64,000 nt of DNA, taken from the NCBI RefSeq assembly GCF_024622195.1, contig NZ_JANKBI010000007.1, forward strand, positions 62,001 to 126,000. Direction: 5' to 3'. Source of the DNA: Murimonas intestini. Its GTDB lineage: Bacteria > Bacillota > Clostridia > Lachnospirales > Lachnospiraceae. Both the position numbers and the translations under genes were made by a program. Below are positions 16,570-24,656 of the stretch, one piece after another; position 1 is the stretch's first letter; every line of letters starts with the position of its first letter. Under the pieces are notes generated by a model. That model was not told the origin of the DNA and made no database searches. It was given only the letters and a program-made list of their open reading frames with translations.

Positions 16570-17939
16570 GTATTCCCCAGCGGTTTGATTTCTTTTCTGT
16601 AAATGTGCCTCAGGAATATGGTACATAATATCAGTGAAGCTACCTCCGCAATTGGGAAGGACCACCATACCGCGTGAAGCCCCCCTACTTTGGACAGGAT
16701 ATATGCTGACGGCAGAAGCACACAGAGCTGGCGGATCAGGGATACAAGCAGGCTCAGGAAGCCATGGCCCAGCGCCTGGCATACAGACGAAGTAATAATG
16801 CAAAACCCTGCAAACAGGAAGCTGATACAAATAATGCGAAGAGCAGGAACACCTATCTCAAGCATTGTATCTGAAGCGTTAAATATCTTCAATAAAAGGT
16901 CCGGTATTGTCATAAAGACTATACATCCCACAATCATAATGGACACCGCATATATGATACTCAGCTTCATAGTCTGCGTTATCCTCTTTTCCTTTCTGGC
17001 GCCGTAATTATACGCAATGATAGGAACCATCCCATTGTTCAATCCAAATACCGGCATGAAAATAAAGCTCTGAAGCTTAAAGTATACGCCAAATACTGCT
17101 GTGGCAGTGGAAGTAAATGCAATCAGTATCTTATTCATGCCAAAGGTCATGACAGAACCGATGGATGCCATAATGATAGACGGCACACCCACTCCGTATA
17201 TCCTCCTGATAATATTTCCTGAAGGACGGAATCCCTTCAGATTGACTGAGATCTCATGATTCTTTTTAACATTGAAATAAACTGCAAGACAGGCCGCTAT
17301 GATCTGCCCGATAATTGTAGCTGTTGCCGCTCCCGCGACTCCCATCTTCGGCATACCGAAAAGCCCGAAAATAAGGATAGGGTCCAGAATAATATTGATA
17401 ATAGCCCCCAGTCCCTGAGTCAGCATTGTATAAAAGGTCTTTCCTGTAGACTGGAGAAGCTTCTCAAATATCAGCTGAGAATACAGTCCAAAGGAAAAGA
17501 CACAGCAGATAGTCATATATTCTGTTCCATAATCTACAATTTCCTGGATATCTGTCTGCCAGGTAAAGAAAGTCCTGGACATCGTAAGTCCCAGCACAAG
17601 AAACAGCAGAAAACTCATCAGCGCCAGAAAAATACCATTCTTTGCCGTATCATCCGCCCTCTTATACTCTCTCTCACCCAGGCTCTTAGAGAGCAGCGCA
17701 TTAATACCTACTCCAGTACCTGTCCCAACCGCGATCATCAGGTTCTGGACAGGAAACGCCAGAGACACTGCCGTCAGGGCATTTTCACTGATCTGTGCCA
17801 CAAACATACTGTCCACAATATTGTACAGGGCCTGCACTAGCATAGAAATCATCATAGGCAGGGACATACTCAGCAGCAGCTTATTAACAGGCATAACGCC
17901 CATTTTATTTTCCTGTCTTACTGTGTTTTGTTCACTCAT
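16557..17939 (-). CDS. MATE-family multidrug/metabolite exporter
   Basis: A 460-residue inner-membrane protein with about 12 membrane segments in two related halves. The N-terminal pattern PVNKLLLSMSLPMMISMLVQ then ALYNIVDSMFVAQ is typical of the NorM/DinF-like MATE family, which exports drugs or metabolites in exchange for Na+ or H+. A GGAGG precedes the ATG at about 12 nt. It is divergent from a marR gene and has a strong promoter overlapped by a matching operator candidate, so MarR control is likely. The stop codon TAA lies in a 27-bp insertion; without it the protein would end HTK instead of HS. Confidence 0.9.
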   Translation of the reverse strand: MSEQNTVRQENKMGVMPVNKLLLSMSLPMMISMLVQALYNIVDSMFVAQISENALTAVSLAFPVQNLMIAVGTGTGVGINALLSKSLGEREYKRADDTAKNGIFLALMSFLLFLVLGLTMSRTFFTWQTDIQEIVDYGTEYMTICCVFSFGLYSQLIFEKLLQSTGKTFYTMLTQGLGAIINIILDPILIFGLFGMPKMGVAGAATATIIGQIIAACLAVYFNVKKNHEISVNLKGFRPSGNIIRRIYGVGVPSIIMASIGSVMTFGMNKILIAFTSTATAVFGVYFKLQSFIFMPVFGLNNGMVPIIAYNYGARKEKRITQTMKLSIIYAVSIMIVGCIVFMTIPDLLLKIFNASDTMLEIGVPALRIICISFLFAGFCIITSSVCQALGHGFLSLLVSLIRQLCVLLPSAYILSKVGGLHAVWWSFPIAEVASLILCTIFLRHIYRKEIKPLGNTDHS

Positions 17940-18030
17940 TTTTCCTTTTCCTCCTCTTCTTAAAAATACAAAGGAGTTTTAACCTCCCCGTCTTTCTTCC
18001 AAACATACTTTGATATAAAAGTCATATTTA

Positions 18031-18085
18031 GTTGGCATTACAACCATAACATTACTATTCTATAAGATAACATTTTAATTGTCAA
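18031..18085 (-). promoter_or_regulatory. MATE-gene promoter with MarR operator candidate O1
   Basis: On the minus strand TTGACA (18080-18085) and TAGAAT (18057-18062) are spaced by exactly 17 bp. The near-palindrome GTTGGCATTACAAC (18031-18044) lies just downstream, over the early transcribed region. It matches the reverse complement of O2 at 18194 in 13 of 14 positions. Confidence 0.7.
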
Positions 18086-18193
18086 TTCTTAATTTTTCAA
18101 TCCCGCTCTGGTTTATATCTTCTTGACTTTTCTGCTTTAAACCCCTATATTAGTAAATGTCAGCCGCCTGCTTCCTAATCACGCAGGCATAAC

Positions 18194-18216
18194 GTTGCAA
18201 TGCCAACTTTTATAAT
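18194..18216 (+). promoter_or_regulatory. marR promoter region with operator candidate O2
   Basis: GTTGCAATGCCAAC (18194-18207) lies directly before a TATAAT box (18211-18216) facing marR, so a bound repressor would block the -35/-10 region. It is an inverted copy of O1. The -35 is not recognisable. Confidence 0.6.
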
Positions 18217-18259
18217 AATCAGCATTTATATAAAAAATATATAATAGGAGCATATCATT

Positions 18260-18709
18260 ATGAACCAGTCCTGCCAGTCTGAAGTGATCAAGATGGTTTC
18301 TACGCTTCAAAGAAAAACTCAGATGTATCTGAATGAACAGACAAGGCACCTGGGCCTCACAGGCAGCCAGGCACCTTTTATTTTAATCACATGTGAAAAT
18401 GGAGAGATGATCCAGAATAAATTCTGCGAATTGCTGGAAATGGACAAGAGCACTGTAGCCAAAATGCTGTCCAAGTTAGAGGCCGAGGGCTACATTACCC
18501 GGAAACCGGATACTGCCGACAGCCGGGCCATGATTGTCTATCCTACCCGGAAATCTTATGATATCTGCGCAGCACTGGAAGGCTTCGGCAATAACTGGGT
18601 AAATTATCTTACCAGTGACATGAGTGATATTGAATTTGCCGCATTTTTCAGCATGCTGGAAAAGATATCCGATAAGGCGGTGGATTTTTTCTCTGATGCC
18701 CCCATCTGA
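18260..18709 (+). CDS. MarR-family transcriptional regulator
   Basis: A 149-residue winged-helix regulator. The DNA-binding part is visible as MIQNKFCELLEMDKSTVAKM and LSKLEAEGYITRKPDTADSR, with the wing arginine/aspartate pattern DSRAMIVYPT, and helical dimerisation segments at both ends. RBS is AGGAG about 9 nt before the ATG. It is divergent from the MATE gene and both promoters carry the same 14-bp motif, so it is likely an autoregulated repressor of the exporter, released by a small ligand. The ligand is unknown. Confidence 0.9.
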   Translation: MNQSCQSEVIKMVSTLQRKTQMYLNEQTRHLGLTGSQAPFILITCENGEMIQNKFCELLEMDKSTVAKMLSKLEAEGYITRKPDTADSRAMIVYPTRKSYDICAALEGFGNNWVNYLTSDMSDIEFAAFFSMLEKISDKAVDFFSDAPI

Positions 18710-18788
18710 ACCGGCTTTTTACCTGGAGCGTATTTAGAAAACGCTTTCCGTGAGACGGCACAGTTCAGTATCCAGTGTATCTAGTGAA

Positions 18789-18947
18789 GCTTATGCGTTA
18801 CTGTTCATACGTCACCGTCCCGCGAGGTGTTTTCGTGCGCATTTTGCACGAAAATCCCGAGGGCTGCAGCGCGAAACGGCGCTTTTCGCCGTTTCTGTGC
18901 ATCGCGAAGCGTGTTACTGGTCACGGAGTGAACAGTAACGCTTATGC
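18789..18947. mobile_element. Palindromic insertion element, copy 3 (full length)
   Basis: A 143-bp element (18797-18939) flanked by perfect 8-bp repeats GCTTATGC (18789-18796 and 18940-18947). Ends are GTTACTGTTCA and TGAACAGTAAC. It shares CGCGAGGTGTTTTCGTGC and GCACGAAAATCCC with copy 1. Its second arm is GAAACGGCG/CGCCGTTTC where copy 1 has AAAATGCTG/CAGCATTTT: pairing kept, sequence changed. It inserted into the end of the phosphatase gene. Confidence 0.87.
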
Positions 18948-19399
18948 TCCTTTATGATATGCTCCAGCAGGGCCTGGCAGCCTTCCAGTATATCATTATA
19001 AGTTTTATCAAAATCTCCCGTATACCAGGGATCGGCAATATCCCTGGGGGAATCTGAAAAGTCAAGAAGACGGTGTATTTTCTTCTTTGGGTCACTTCCC
19101 GCTATACGCCTCATATTTCTCAGATTCCACTCTTCCATACCTAACAGGTAGTCATATTTTTCATAATCTGCCTTTGTCATGCGGACGGCCCGCTTCCCCT
19201 CTGTGCTGATCCCATATTCAGCCAATTTTTTTCTTGTGCCATAGTGCACTGGATTGCCTGTTTCTTCCGAACTGGTGGCGGCAGAGGCTATCAGGAAATG
19301 CTTGGTAAGCCCTCTTTTATTTACCAGGTCGCGGAAGACGAATTCTGCCATGGGGGAACGGCAGATGTTGCCCAGACAGATAAATAGTACCTTAATCAT
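18914..19399 (-). CDS. Low-molecular-weight protein-tyrosine phosphatase
   Basis: Removes phosphate from tyrosine (or arginine) on proteins. From the family-typical start at 19399 the product begins MIKVLFICLGNICRSPMAEF, with the P-loop C-x5-R-S (Cys8, Arg14) and, later, the general-acid motif DIADPWYTGDFDKTYNDI. An upstream in-frame ATG at 19417 is possible but has a poor ribosome site. The last residues RYCSLRDQ and the stop are encoded by the end of insertion copy 3; removing the element and one 8-bp duplication restores an end at KEHKLH then TAG. The change lies outside the catalytic core, so activity is probably kept. Confidence 0.88.
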   Translation of the reverse strand: MIKVLFICLGNICRSPMAEFVFRDLVNKRGLTKHFLIASAATSSEETGNPVHYGTRKKLAEYGISTEGKRAVRMTKADYEKYDYLLGMEEWNLRNMRRIAGSDPKKKIHRLLDFSDSPRDIADPWYTGDFDKTYNDILEGCQALLEHIIKEHKRYCSLRDQ

Positions 19400-19467
19400 A
19401 ATTTTATATCCCTTCATAAGCCTTCAAAAGCCTGTAATTACTGGCCTTTCGACGTTTTCATAAATTT

Positions 19468-19508
19468 GTTTAAAAGCTTGATTAGTATCACTAAGCAAGC
19501 TTTTAAAC
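19468..19508. repeat. Perfect 13-bp inverted repeat, possible terminator
   Basis: GTTTAAAAGCTTG (19468-19480) pairs with CAAGCTTTTAAAC (19496-19508) around a 15-nt loop. It lies just after the DUF1016 remnant on the minus strand. There is no T-run of note, so terminator function is uncertain. Confidence 0.5.
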
Positions 19509-19542
19509 ATCACCATGACTATCTAATCCAATATCTATTTCT

Positions 19543-20463
19543 CTACTCCCCATTCTCCTGTAAAACTGGATGCTGCATAGAAAAAATTTCTTTTTGTCTT
19601 TCAATTTCTGCTTTCAACTGCTCTTTCGTAGGCAAATAAGTCAGATATTTTGACATAAACAATCGGTCGTTATCATGAAGCACAGAATATCTGGCAATAT
19701 CCTCATCAGTTTCTGAACACAAGAGAATCCCAATGGTGAGATTATCTCCCTGCCCTCGCTTTAAATCATCATACATGCGCACATACATATCAATCTGTCC
19801 CACATCCTGATGCGTAATCTTCCCCATCTTTAAATCGATAAGTACGTAATACGAGCCACAAACGCAAATCCTCTACCCAATTCCATCAGAAAATCTCTAA
19901 TATGTGAAATAATAGCAAATTCTAAATCTCCTTCTAAGTAAGTATCCTCATTTTTGAAGCCAAGGAACTCTGCAATCACTGGACTTTTGAATTCAAATTG
20001 ACTTTTTTGAAATTCCGCCGTTTTCCGCCTCATTTCTTCAATTACAGCATTCTTTTTCAGGTTTTGAAGAAGTCCCTGATAATATTGCGTACTGATATTG
20101 CGATCTAAGGTTCTTGAACTCCAGTTCTCATCAACTGCCTCTTTCGTATACCAATATCGTGCATTTTCATCCGGGACACGAAGAAGACTCCGAATATGCG
20201 TCCAGTTAAGATTATGAACGCATGCGTTCACAATCTGCATCTGCCAATGCAGAAATTAAACCTTTACCGTACTCTGCACGTTCACTGCCGCCCAATTCCT
20301 GCTCTACAATTCGTTTTCCAATATTCCAATAAGTAAGCAGCATTGCCTTACTGGAGGCACTATAGGCTGCTTCTTGTCCAGAAGAAATAATACTTTTAAT
20401 TTCTGTAATAACTGATTGGTATGGTGTCAAAAGTTTTTCCATCATATCACCTCGATTTTCCAT
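19543..20463 (-). pseudogene. Broken DUF1016/YhcG-type PD-(D/E)XK nuclease gene
   Basis: Three frame-shifted pieces together resemble one YhcG-family protein. Piece 1 (20463-20212) has the N-terminal domain, with LLTYWNIGKRIVEQELGGSE and RAEYGKGLISAL. Piece 2 (20240-19830) has LNWTHIRSLLRVPDENARYW, then FLMELGRGFAFVAR. Piece 3 (up to 19543) has VLIDLKMGKITHQDVGQIDM and NLTIGILLCSETDEDIARYS. At each junction a block expected in the family is missing: the EFGKGFS...MRxFY region between pieces 1 and 2, and the IDLVFY region with a catalytic Asp between pieces 2 and 3. Both gaps also shift frame. The nuclease is therefore dead. Confidence 0.83.
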
Positions 20464-20497
20464 AATAATTATATCTTAACTTGCTTTTCCTATCATA

Positions 20498-20629
20498 TCA
20501 AGGCTCTTTCAAAAATGGTGCAGTAGTGGTGTAGTAAACGCCTTTCTTCTTCGTGGAACTATTGATTTTACTGGCTTTTTCGGGACTTTTCAAGATACTG
20601 CCGTGGCAGACGAACAGTATTTTGATCAT
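20498..20629 (-). CDS. 43-residue chimeric ORF starting like a phosphatase
   Basis: Starts MIKILFVCHGSILKSP, very like the beginning of the LMW phosphatase next door (MIKVLFICLGNICRSP), then continues into an unrelated lysine-rich tail with KKGVYYTTTAPFLKEP and stop. AAGGAG lies 11 nt before the ATG. The catalytic arginine is changed and the rest of the domain is absent, so it is not an active phosphatase. It is most likely a recombination scar in a second phosphatase gene; whether it is translated is unknown. The rest of 20464-20747 shows no other gene. Confidence 0.45.
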   Translation of the reverse strand: MIKILFVCHGSILKSPEKASKINSSTKKKGVYYTTTAPFLKEP

Positions 20630-20747
20630 TTTGTAAAATGCTCCTTAAATGCTTATATTTGCCCTGCTTTGCTCCAGCGGACCGATTATACACCTCCGTG
20701 CATTCCGTATTTCAGCTCCTTCGGATGGGCATGCATATATCAATTCT

Positions 20748-22112
20748 TCAGTTCATATCCCTTGTCAAATCCCTCACCCATTTATATTTCCTGTAATGAG
20801 CCAGAACCCATGGGATCTTCCCCACCTCATCCAGGCATGTACAGGCGTACACCACAAGCACCGGCCAGTCAAACAAAAATGTGCCTGCTGCCGCCAAGGG
20901 GACGGCGATGCCCCACATGGTGACCGCCAGGCTGTACAAATCAAACATGGTATCGCCGCCCGATGCGAAGATTCCATTGATCACAATAGTGTTGATGGCC
21001 CGCCCAATCATATACACCGCCATAATCACCATCATTCCGATCAGGTATTTCCGGGCCCCTTCTGTAAACCTGACAAAGTTCAGGACGACCGGAGTCACTG
21101 TCAGCATAACCAGAGTAGAAACCGCCCCGCAGAGAATTGCGAGCTTCAGCAGACGGTCGCCGTACTTCTTTCCCCTTTTCAGGTTACCGGCTCCCAGCTC
21201 ATTTCCCACCAGGATCCCGCCGCCGCTGCCAAGGCCATTGCACAGGCAGCAGATCAGATCCCGCACCACCGCTGCTACGGAATTTGCCGCCGTTGCATCC
21301 GTTCCCAGATGCCCCATAAATGCAGAGTAGGAGGTGAAGCCAACGCCCCAGAACAGGCTGGCTCCCAGCAGCGGATACAGACATTTCCAAAAATCCGCGG
21401 CCAGCAGCTTGTTTCTTCGAAAAAGACGTCTCAGGTCCGGACGTATGTATCCCTTCCTGAAGGAACAGCGCATGCACCAGACCAGCTCAACAATCCGGGC
21501 AAGCAGCGTCGCCAGGGCGGCGCCCTGCACGCCCATTGCCGGAAGCCCAAACAGTCCAAAGATAAACACCGCGTTCAGGACAATATTGAGAATTACCGTG
21601 ACAATGCTGACTCTTGCTGCCTGAGCCGCATGCCCGCTGATCTTCATCACCGCCAGATAGCACTGTGAGATGCCTGTCAGAAGATAAGACCATCCGGCTA
21701 CCTTTAGATAATGTATGCCTGTCTCAATCAATTCCGCCTCATTATTTGTAAAAATCAGCATCAGATACCTCGGAAAAAATATGCAGCCAATAAAAAACAA
21801 TATGGAAGCCACGCCGCAGTAACGGAGGCTGGTGCAGAAAATATCGCTGATGGTTCCTGTATCGCGCCTGCCCCAATACTGCGCTCCCAAAATTATGGCA
21901 GTTGATACGACCGAGGTCAGTACCATGTTCTGTATAAACTGGATCTGCGTTGCCAGAGATACCGCAGACATGGCATTTTGCGCAACGCTTCCCAGCATAA
22001 TGGCGTCTGCTGCCGCCACGGAGGCAAGCATCAGATTTTGCAGTGCTATAGGCACCGTGAGCTGCAGCAGCTTCCTGTAAAATACCTTATCGGAAAATAA
22101 TCTCTCTTTCAT
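20748..22112 (-). CDS. MATE-family exporter at the end of the GH3 operon
   Basis: A 454-residue membrane protein with about 12 segments. Family patterns are LTVPIALQNLMLASVAAADA, the interior VTVILNIVLNAVFIFGLFGL then PAMGVQGAALATLLAR, and the second half starting GASLFWGVGFTSYSAF. It follows the GH3 gene at 22170 by 57 nt on the same strand, so it is probably the last gene of the glycoside operon and could export an aglycone or other toxic product after deglycosylation; that is inference. It is distinct from the MATE gene at 16557-17939 and has no regulator of its own beside it. Confidence 0.88.
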   Translation of the reverse strand: MKERLFSDKVFYRKLLQLTVPIALQNLMLASVAAADAIMLGSVAQNAMSAVSLATQIQFIQNMVLTSVVSTAIILGAQYWGRRDTGTISDIFCTSLRYCGVASILFFIGCIFFPRYLMLIFTNNEAELIETGIHYLKVAGWSYLLTGISQCYLAVMKISGHAAQAARVSIVTVILNIVLNAVFIFGLFGLPAMGVQGAALATLLARIVELVWCMRCSFRKGYIRPDLRRLFRRNKLLAADFWKCLYPLLGASLFWGVGFTSYSAFMGHLGTDATAANSVAAVVRDLICCLCNGLGSGGGILVGNELGAGNLKRGKKYGDRLLKLAILCGAVSTLVMLTVTPVVLNFVRFTEGARKYLIGMMVIMAVYMIGRAINTIVINGIFASGGDTMFDLYSLAVTMWGIAVPLAAAGTFLFDWPVLVVYACTCLDEVGKIPWVLAHYRKYKWVRDLTRDMN

Positions 22113-22169
22113 CCCCTACCTTCTCCTTGTTACATTTCCTCCCATTTTACCGCACCGGCGCCGTTCTGT

Positions 22170-24578
22170 CTACCCTAACACACTCAAATCCAGTTCGCGA
22201 AGCTGCTCCATTACCCCGTTCTTCCAGCTCTTAAGCTCTTCTTCCTGTATCCCGGCTGCATTACCGCAGAGCATGTCCAGAACCTTTCCTATCTCACGGT
22301 GCGGAAAGTAATACAAGCAGTCTGCAAGTTCTCCCTCCATATCATATTTTTTCAATGCGCTTTCCAGGATTTCTCTTGCCCTTCCGTCCTCATATAGAGT
22401 TGCCAGCATTGTCGTCTCGTTGTAGTTGTAGGCGGTGACTCCCACCGCAAGGAATTCCTGCCGCTCCACGATGTTATCTGAACTGTTTCCAACCAGCACC
22501 TGATACTTTCCCGCCTCGGCTACCCACTGCTGCAGCCTGGGGTCATAGCTTTCCAGATCATGCCTGGTGATGGTAAACCTGATCTCTGTCTCCTCTCCTG
22601 CCTTCAAAAATACCTTTTTAAAATTCTTTAATTCCTTTTCCGGCTTCAGCAGTGTGGATTTTGGGTCGCGGATATATAGCTGGACAACCTCTTTACCGTC
22701 AATCCTGGAGATATTTTTTACTCTCACAAAAGCCTGAAGCTCTTCGTCTCTGTCCATGTCCATGCGGTCTGAGGTAAGCTTTAGATCTGAAATGCTGAAA
22801 GTCGAATAGCTTAACCCAAAACCAAAGGAAAACAGCGGTTTTACTTTCTTTTTTTCATAATATCTGTAACCCACCAGAATTCCTTCCCCGTAGCAGACCT
22901 CCGCCGCACATCCGGGGAAATTTCCGAATGTGGGGCAGTCCCTGTAGTGCCTTGGAAATGTAAGGGGCAGCTTGCCCGAAGGATTTATATCCCCAAACAA
23001 AATTTGAGAGGCGACATTTCCTCCCTCCTGCCCCGGCAAAAATACGCAGAGCACAGCGTCTGCATCGTCAATATATTCCGTCATATCTACCGGGCCGCAT
23101 ATGTTCAGTACCACGACCACCTTTTTTCTTAATTCTCTGGCTTTGGAAAGCGTTTCCAGCAGAAGCTCCTTATCCTCCGGCTCAATATCCATCTGCGGCC
23201 TGTCATTGCCCTCCTGTCCCCAGGCGGAGACTGTTATTACCACCACATCCGACTCGGGGGCAATCCTCCCTATAGTCACATGGCTGTCCCCGATCCGTTC
23301 TCTTGTTACTGCCGCCATGCCGGTGGACTGATCTGTGTAAACCATGGCACTGCCCCCGCCGGATTCCAGAAATCTCTCGCTTCTTTCGCCTATAAAGCTG
23401 ATATTCACACTATCCGCCAGAGGAAGTAAGCCATTGTTTTTCAGAAGAACGCACCCTTCTGCTGCCCCCTGGTATGCGGCCCTGCGGGAATATTCTCTGT
23501 TGATGCAGGTATTTCTTCTCCCTTTCATAACAGGCATATCCAGAAGCATTTCCAATATTTTAGTCACTGCCCGGTCAAGAGCCTCCACCGGTAATCTGCC
23601 GCTCTCTACCGCCTCCAGGATCGGCTGTGTGCTGCGCGGCCCCGGCATATCCAGATCATTTCCTGCGGCTATTCCCTCCGCCTGCTCATACACCGCGCCC
23701 CAGTCGGATATCACCAGGCCTTCATATCCCCACTCGTCCCGGAGAACATCCGTCAAAAGCCAGGAATTCATGGCACATGCTTTTCCGTTTATTTTATTGT
23801 ATGCGTCCATCAGGCTTTTCACATTTGCATCCTGCACACAGGCTTTGAATCCCGGAAAATAAATTTCATATAAAGCGCGCACAGGAATTAACTCGTTGAT
23901 ATTCTGTCTGTGGGTTTCCTGATTATTTGCTGCAAAATGCTTTACATTTGCCGTCAGCCCCTCGTCCTGTATACCACGCACGAAGTTCGGCGCAAGCTTT
24001 GCCGTCAGGCAGGGGTCCTCTGAATATCCCTCAAAAATACGGCCGTTCAGAGGATCCCTGTGTATATTTACATTGGGGCTTCCCAGAACCATATCCACCT
24101 GGTATGCGTCCATCTCCTTAGCCACGGCGTTTCCGCACAGATATACGGTTTCCGGATCCCATGTAGCACCCAGCAATATCCCCGGGGGAAAACATCCCGG
24201 AAGCTGTCCTGAGGGGGTGATCTCTTTCATTTTTTCATCAATAATATGCCTTACCGTTTTCTCCCTCTCATCCAGCACGGCGCCCTTTTCCTCTTTTTCC
24301 AGGAGTTTCATGATCATCACGGAATTCGCGACGCCCCCCAGTGACTCCCGCATAGTCTCATCCTCCTCCCAGCTCGCCCGCTGGATAACATCGCCGTAAT
24401 ATTGAAAAAGATTGACGCCTGTTCCCCCGTCCAGCACTCTGCACGAGGGGATTCCGTATTTTTCAAGCGCCTGTGTGGTAAAGGAACTTCTGCCCGTTAC
24501 AAGCACCGCCTTTTCCTCCGTGGTCATCTCTTTTAGCAGCGCTGGAATACTCTCCCTGTTTATAAGTTTTGCACTCAT
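22170..24578 (-). CDS. Glycoside hydrolase family 3, beta-glucosidase type (copy 1)
   Basis: About 802 residues from ATG 24578, chosen for AGGAGG 6 nt upstream; an ATG at 24617 lies before this box. No signal peptide, so it acts in the cytoplasm. The N-terminal barrel has VKHFAANNQET and nucleophile Asp292 in VISDWGAVYEQ; the alpha/beta sandwich and a C-terminal fibronectin III-like domain follow (VRVKNISRIDGKEVVQLYIR). GH3 enzymes release terminal beta-glucose, xylose or related sugars. It is a paralogue of the GH3 at 29260-31662 at the other end of the same operon, so the two may cut different linkages of one imported compound. Confidence 0.92.
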   Translation of the reverse strand: MSAKLINRESIPALLKEMTTEEKAVLVTGRSSFTTQALEKYGIPSCRVLDGGTGVNLFQYYGDVIQRASWEEDETMRESLGGVANSVMIMKLLEKEEKGAVLDEREKTVRHIIDEKMKEITPSGQLPGCFPPGILLGATWDPETVYLCGNAVAKEMDAYQVDMVLGSPNVNIHRDPLNGRIFEGYSEDPCLTAKLAPNFVRGIQDEGLTANVKHFAANNQETHRQNINELIPVRALYEIYFPGFKACVQDANVKSLMDAYNKINGKACAMNSWLLTDVLRDEWGYEGLVISDWGAVYEQAEGIAAGNDLDMPGPRSTQPILEAVESGRLPVEALDRAVTKILEMLLDMPVMKGRRNTCINREYSRRAAYQGAAEGCVLLKNNGLLPLADSVNISFIGERSERFLESGGGSAMVYTDQSTGMAAVTRERIGDSHVTIGRIAPESDVVVITVSAWGQEGNDRPQMDIEPEDKELLLETLSKARELRKKVVVVLNICGPVDMTEYIDDADAVLCVFLPGQEGGNVASQILFGDINPSGKLPLTFPRHYRDCPTFGNFPGCAAEVCYGEGILVGYRYYEKKKVKPLFSFGFGLSYSTFSISDLKLTSDRMDMDRDEELQAFVRVKNISRIDGKEVVQLYIRDPKSTLLKPEKELKNFKKVFLKAGEETEIRFTITRHDLESYDPRLQQWVAEAGKYQVLVGNSSDNIVERQEFLAVGVTAYNYNETTMLATLYEDGRAREILESALKKYDMEGELADCLYYFPHREIGKVLDMLCGNAAGIQEEELKSWKNGVMEQLRELDLSVLG

Positions 24579-24656
24579 CTCTATCCTCCTTTTTAATATG
24601 AAAAGCCATTGCATCACATACCTCCATGTTCTGCAATGGCCTTCTTAAATCAGTTC

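Noticed and set aside
18736..18752. CcpA cre-like sequence (AGAAAACGCTTTCC)
   Set aside because: It lies after marR with no downstream rightward gene, and near the end of the leftward phosphatase gene, so no promoter is in reach.
20649..21668. 339-codon plus-strand open frame opposite the second MATE gene
   Set aside because: Antisense of a well supported membrane protein gene; His/Gln-rich translation typical of a shadow frame.
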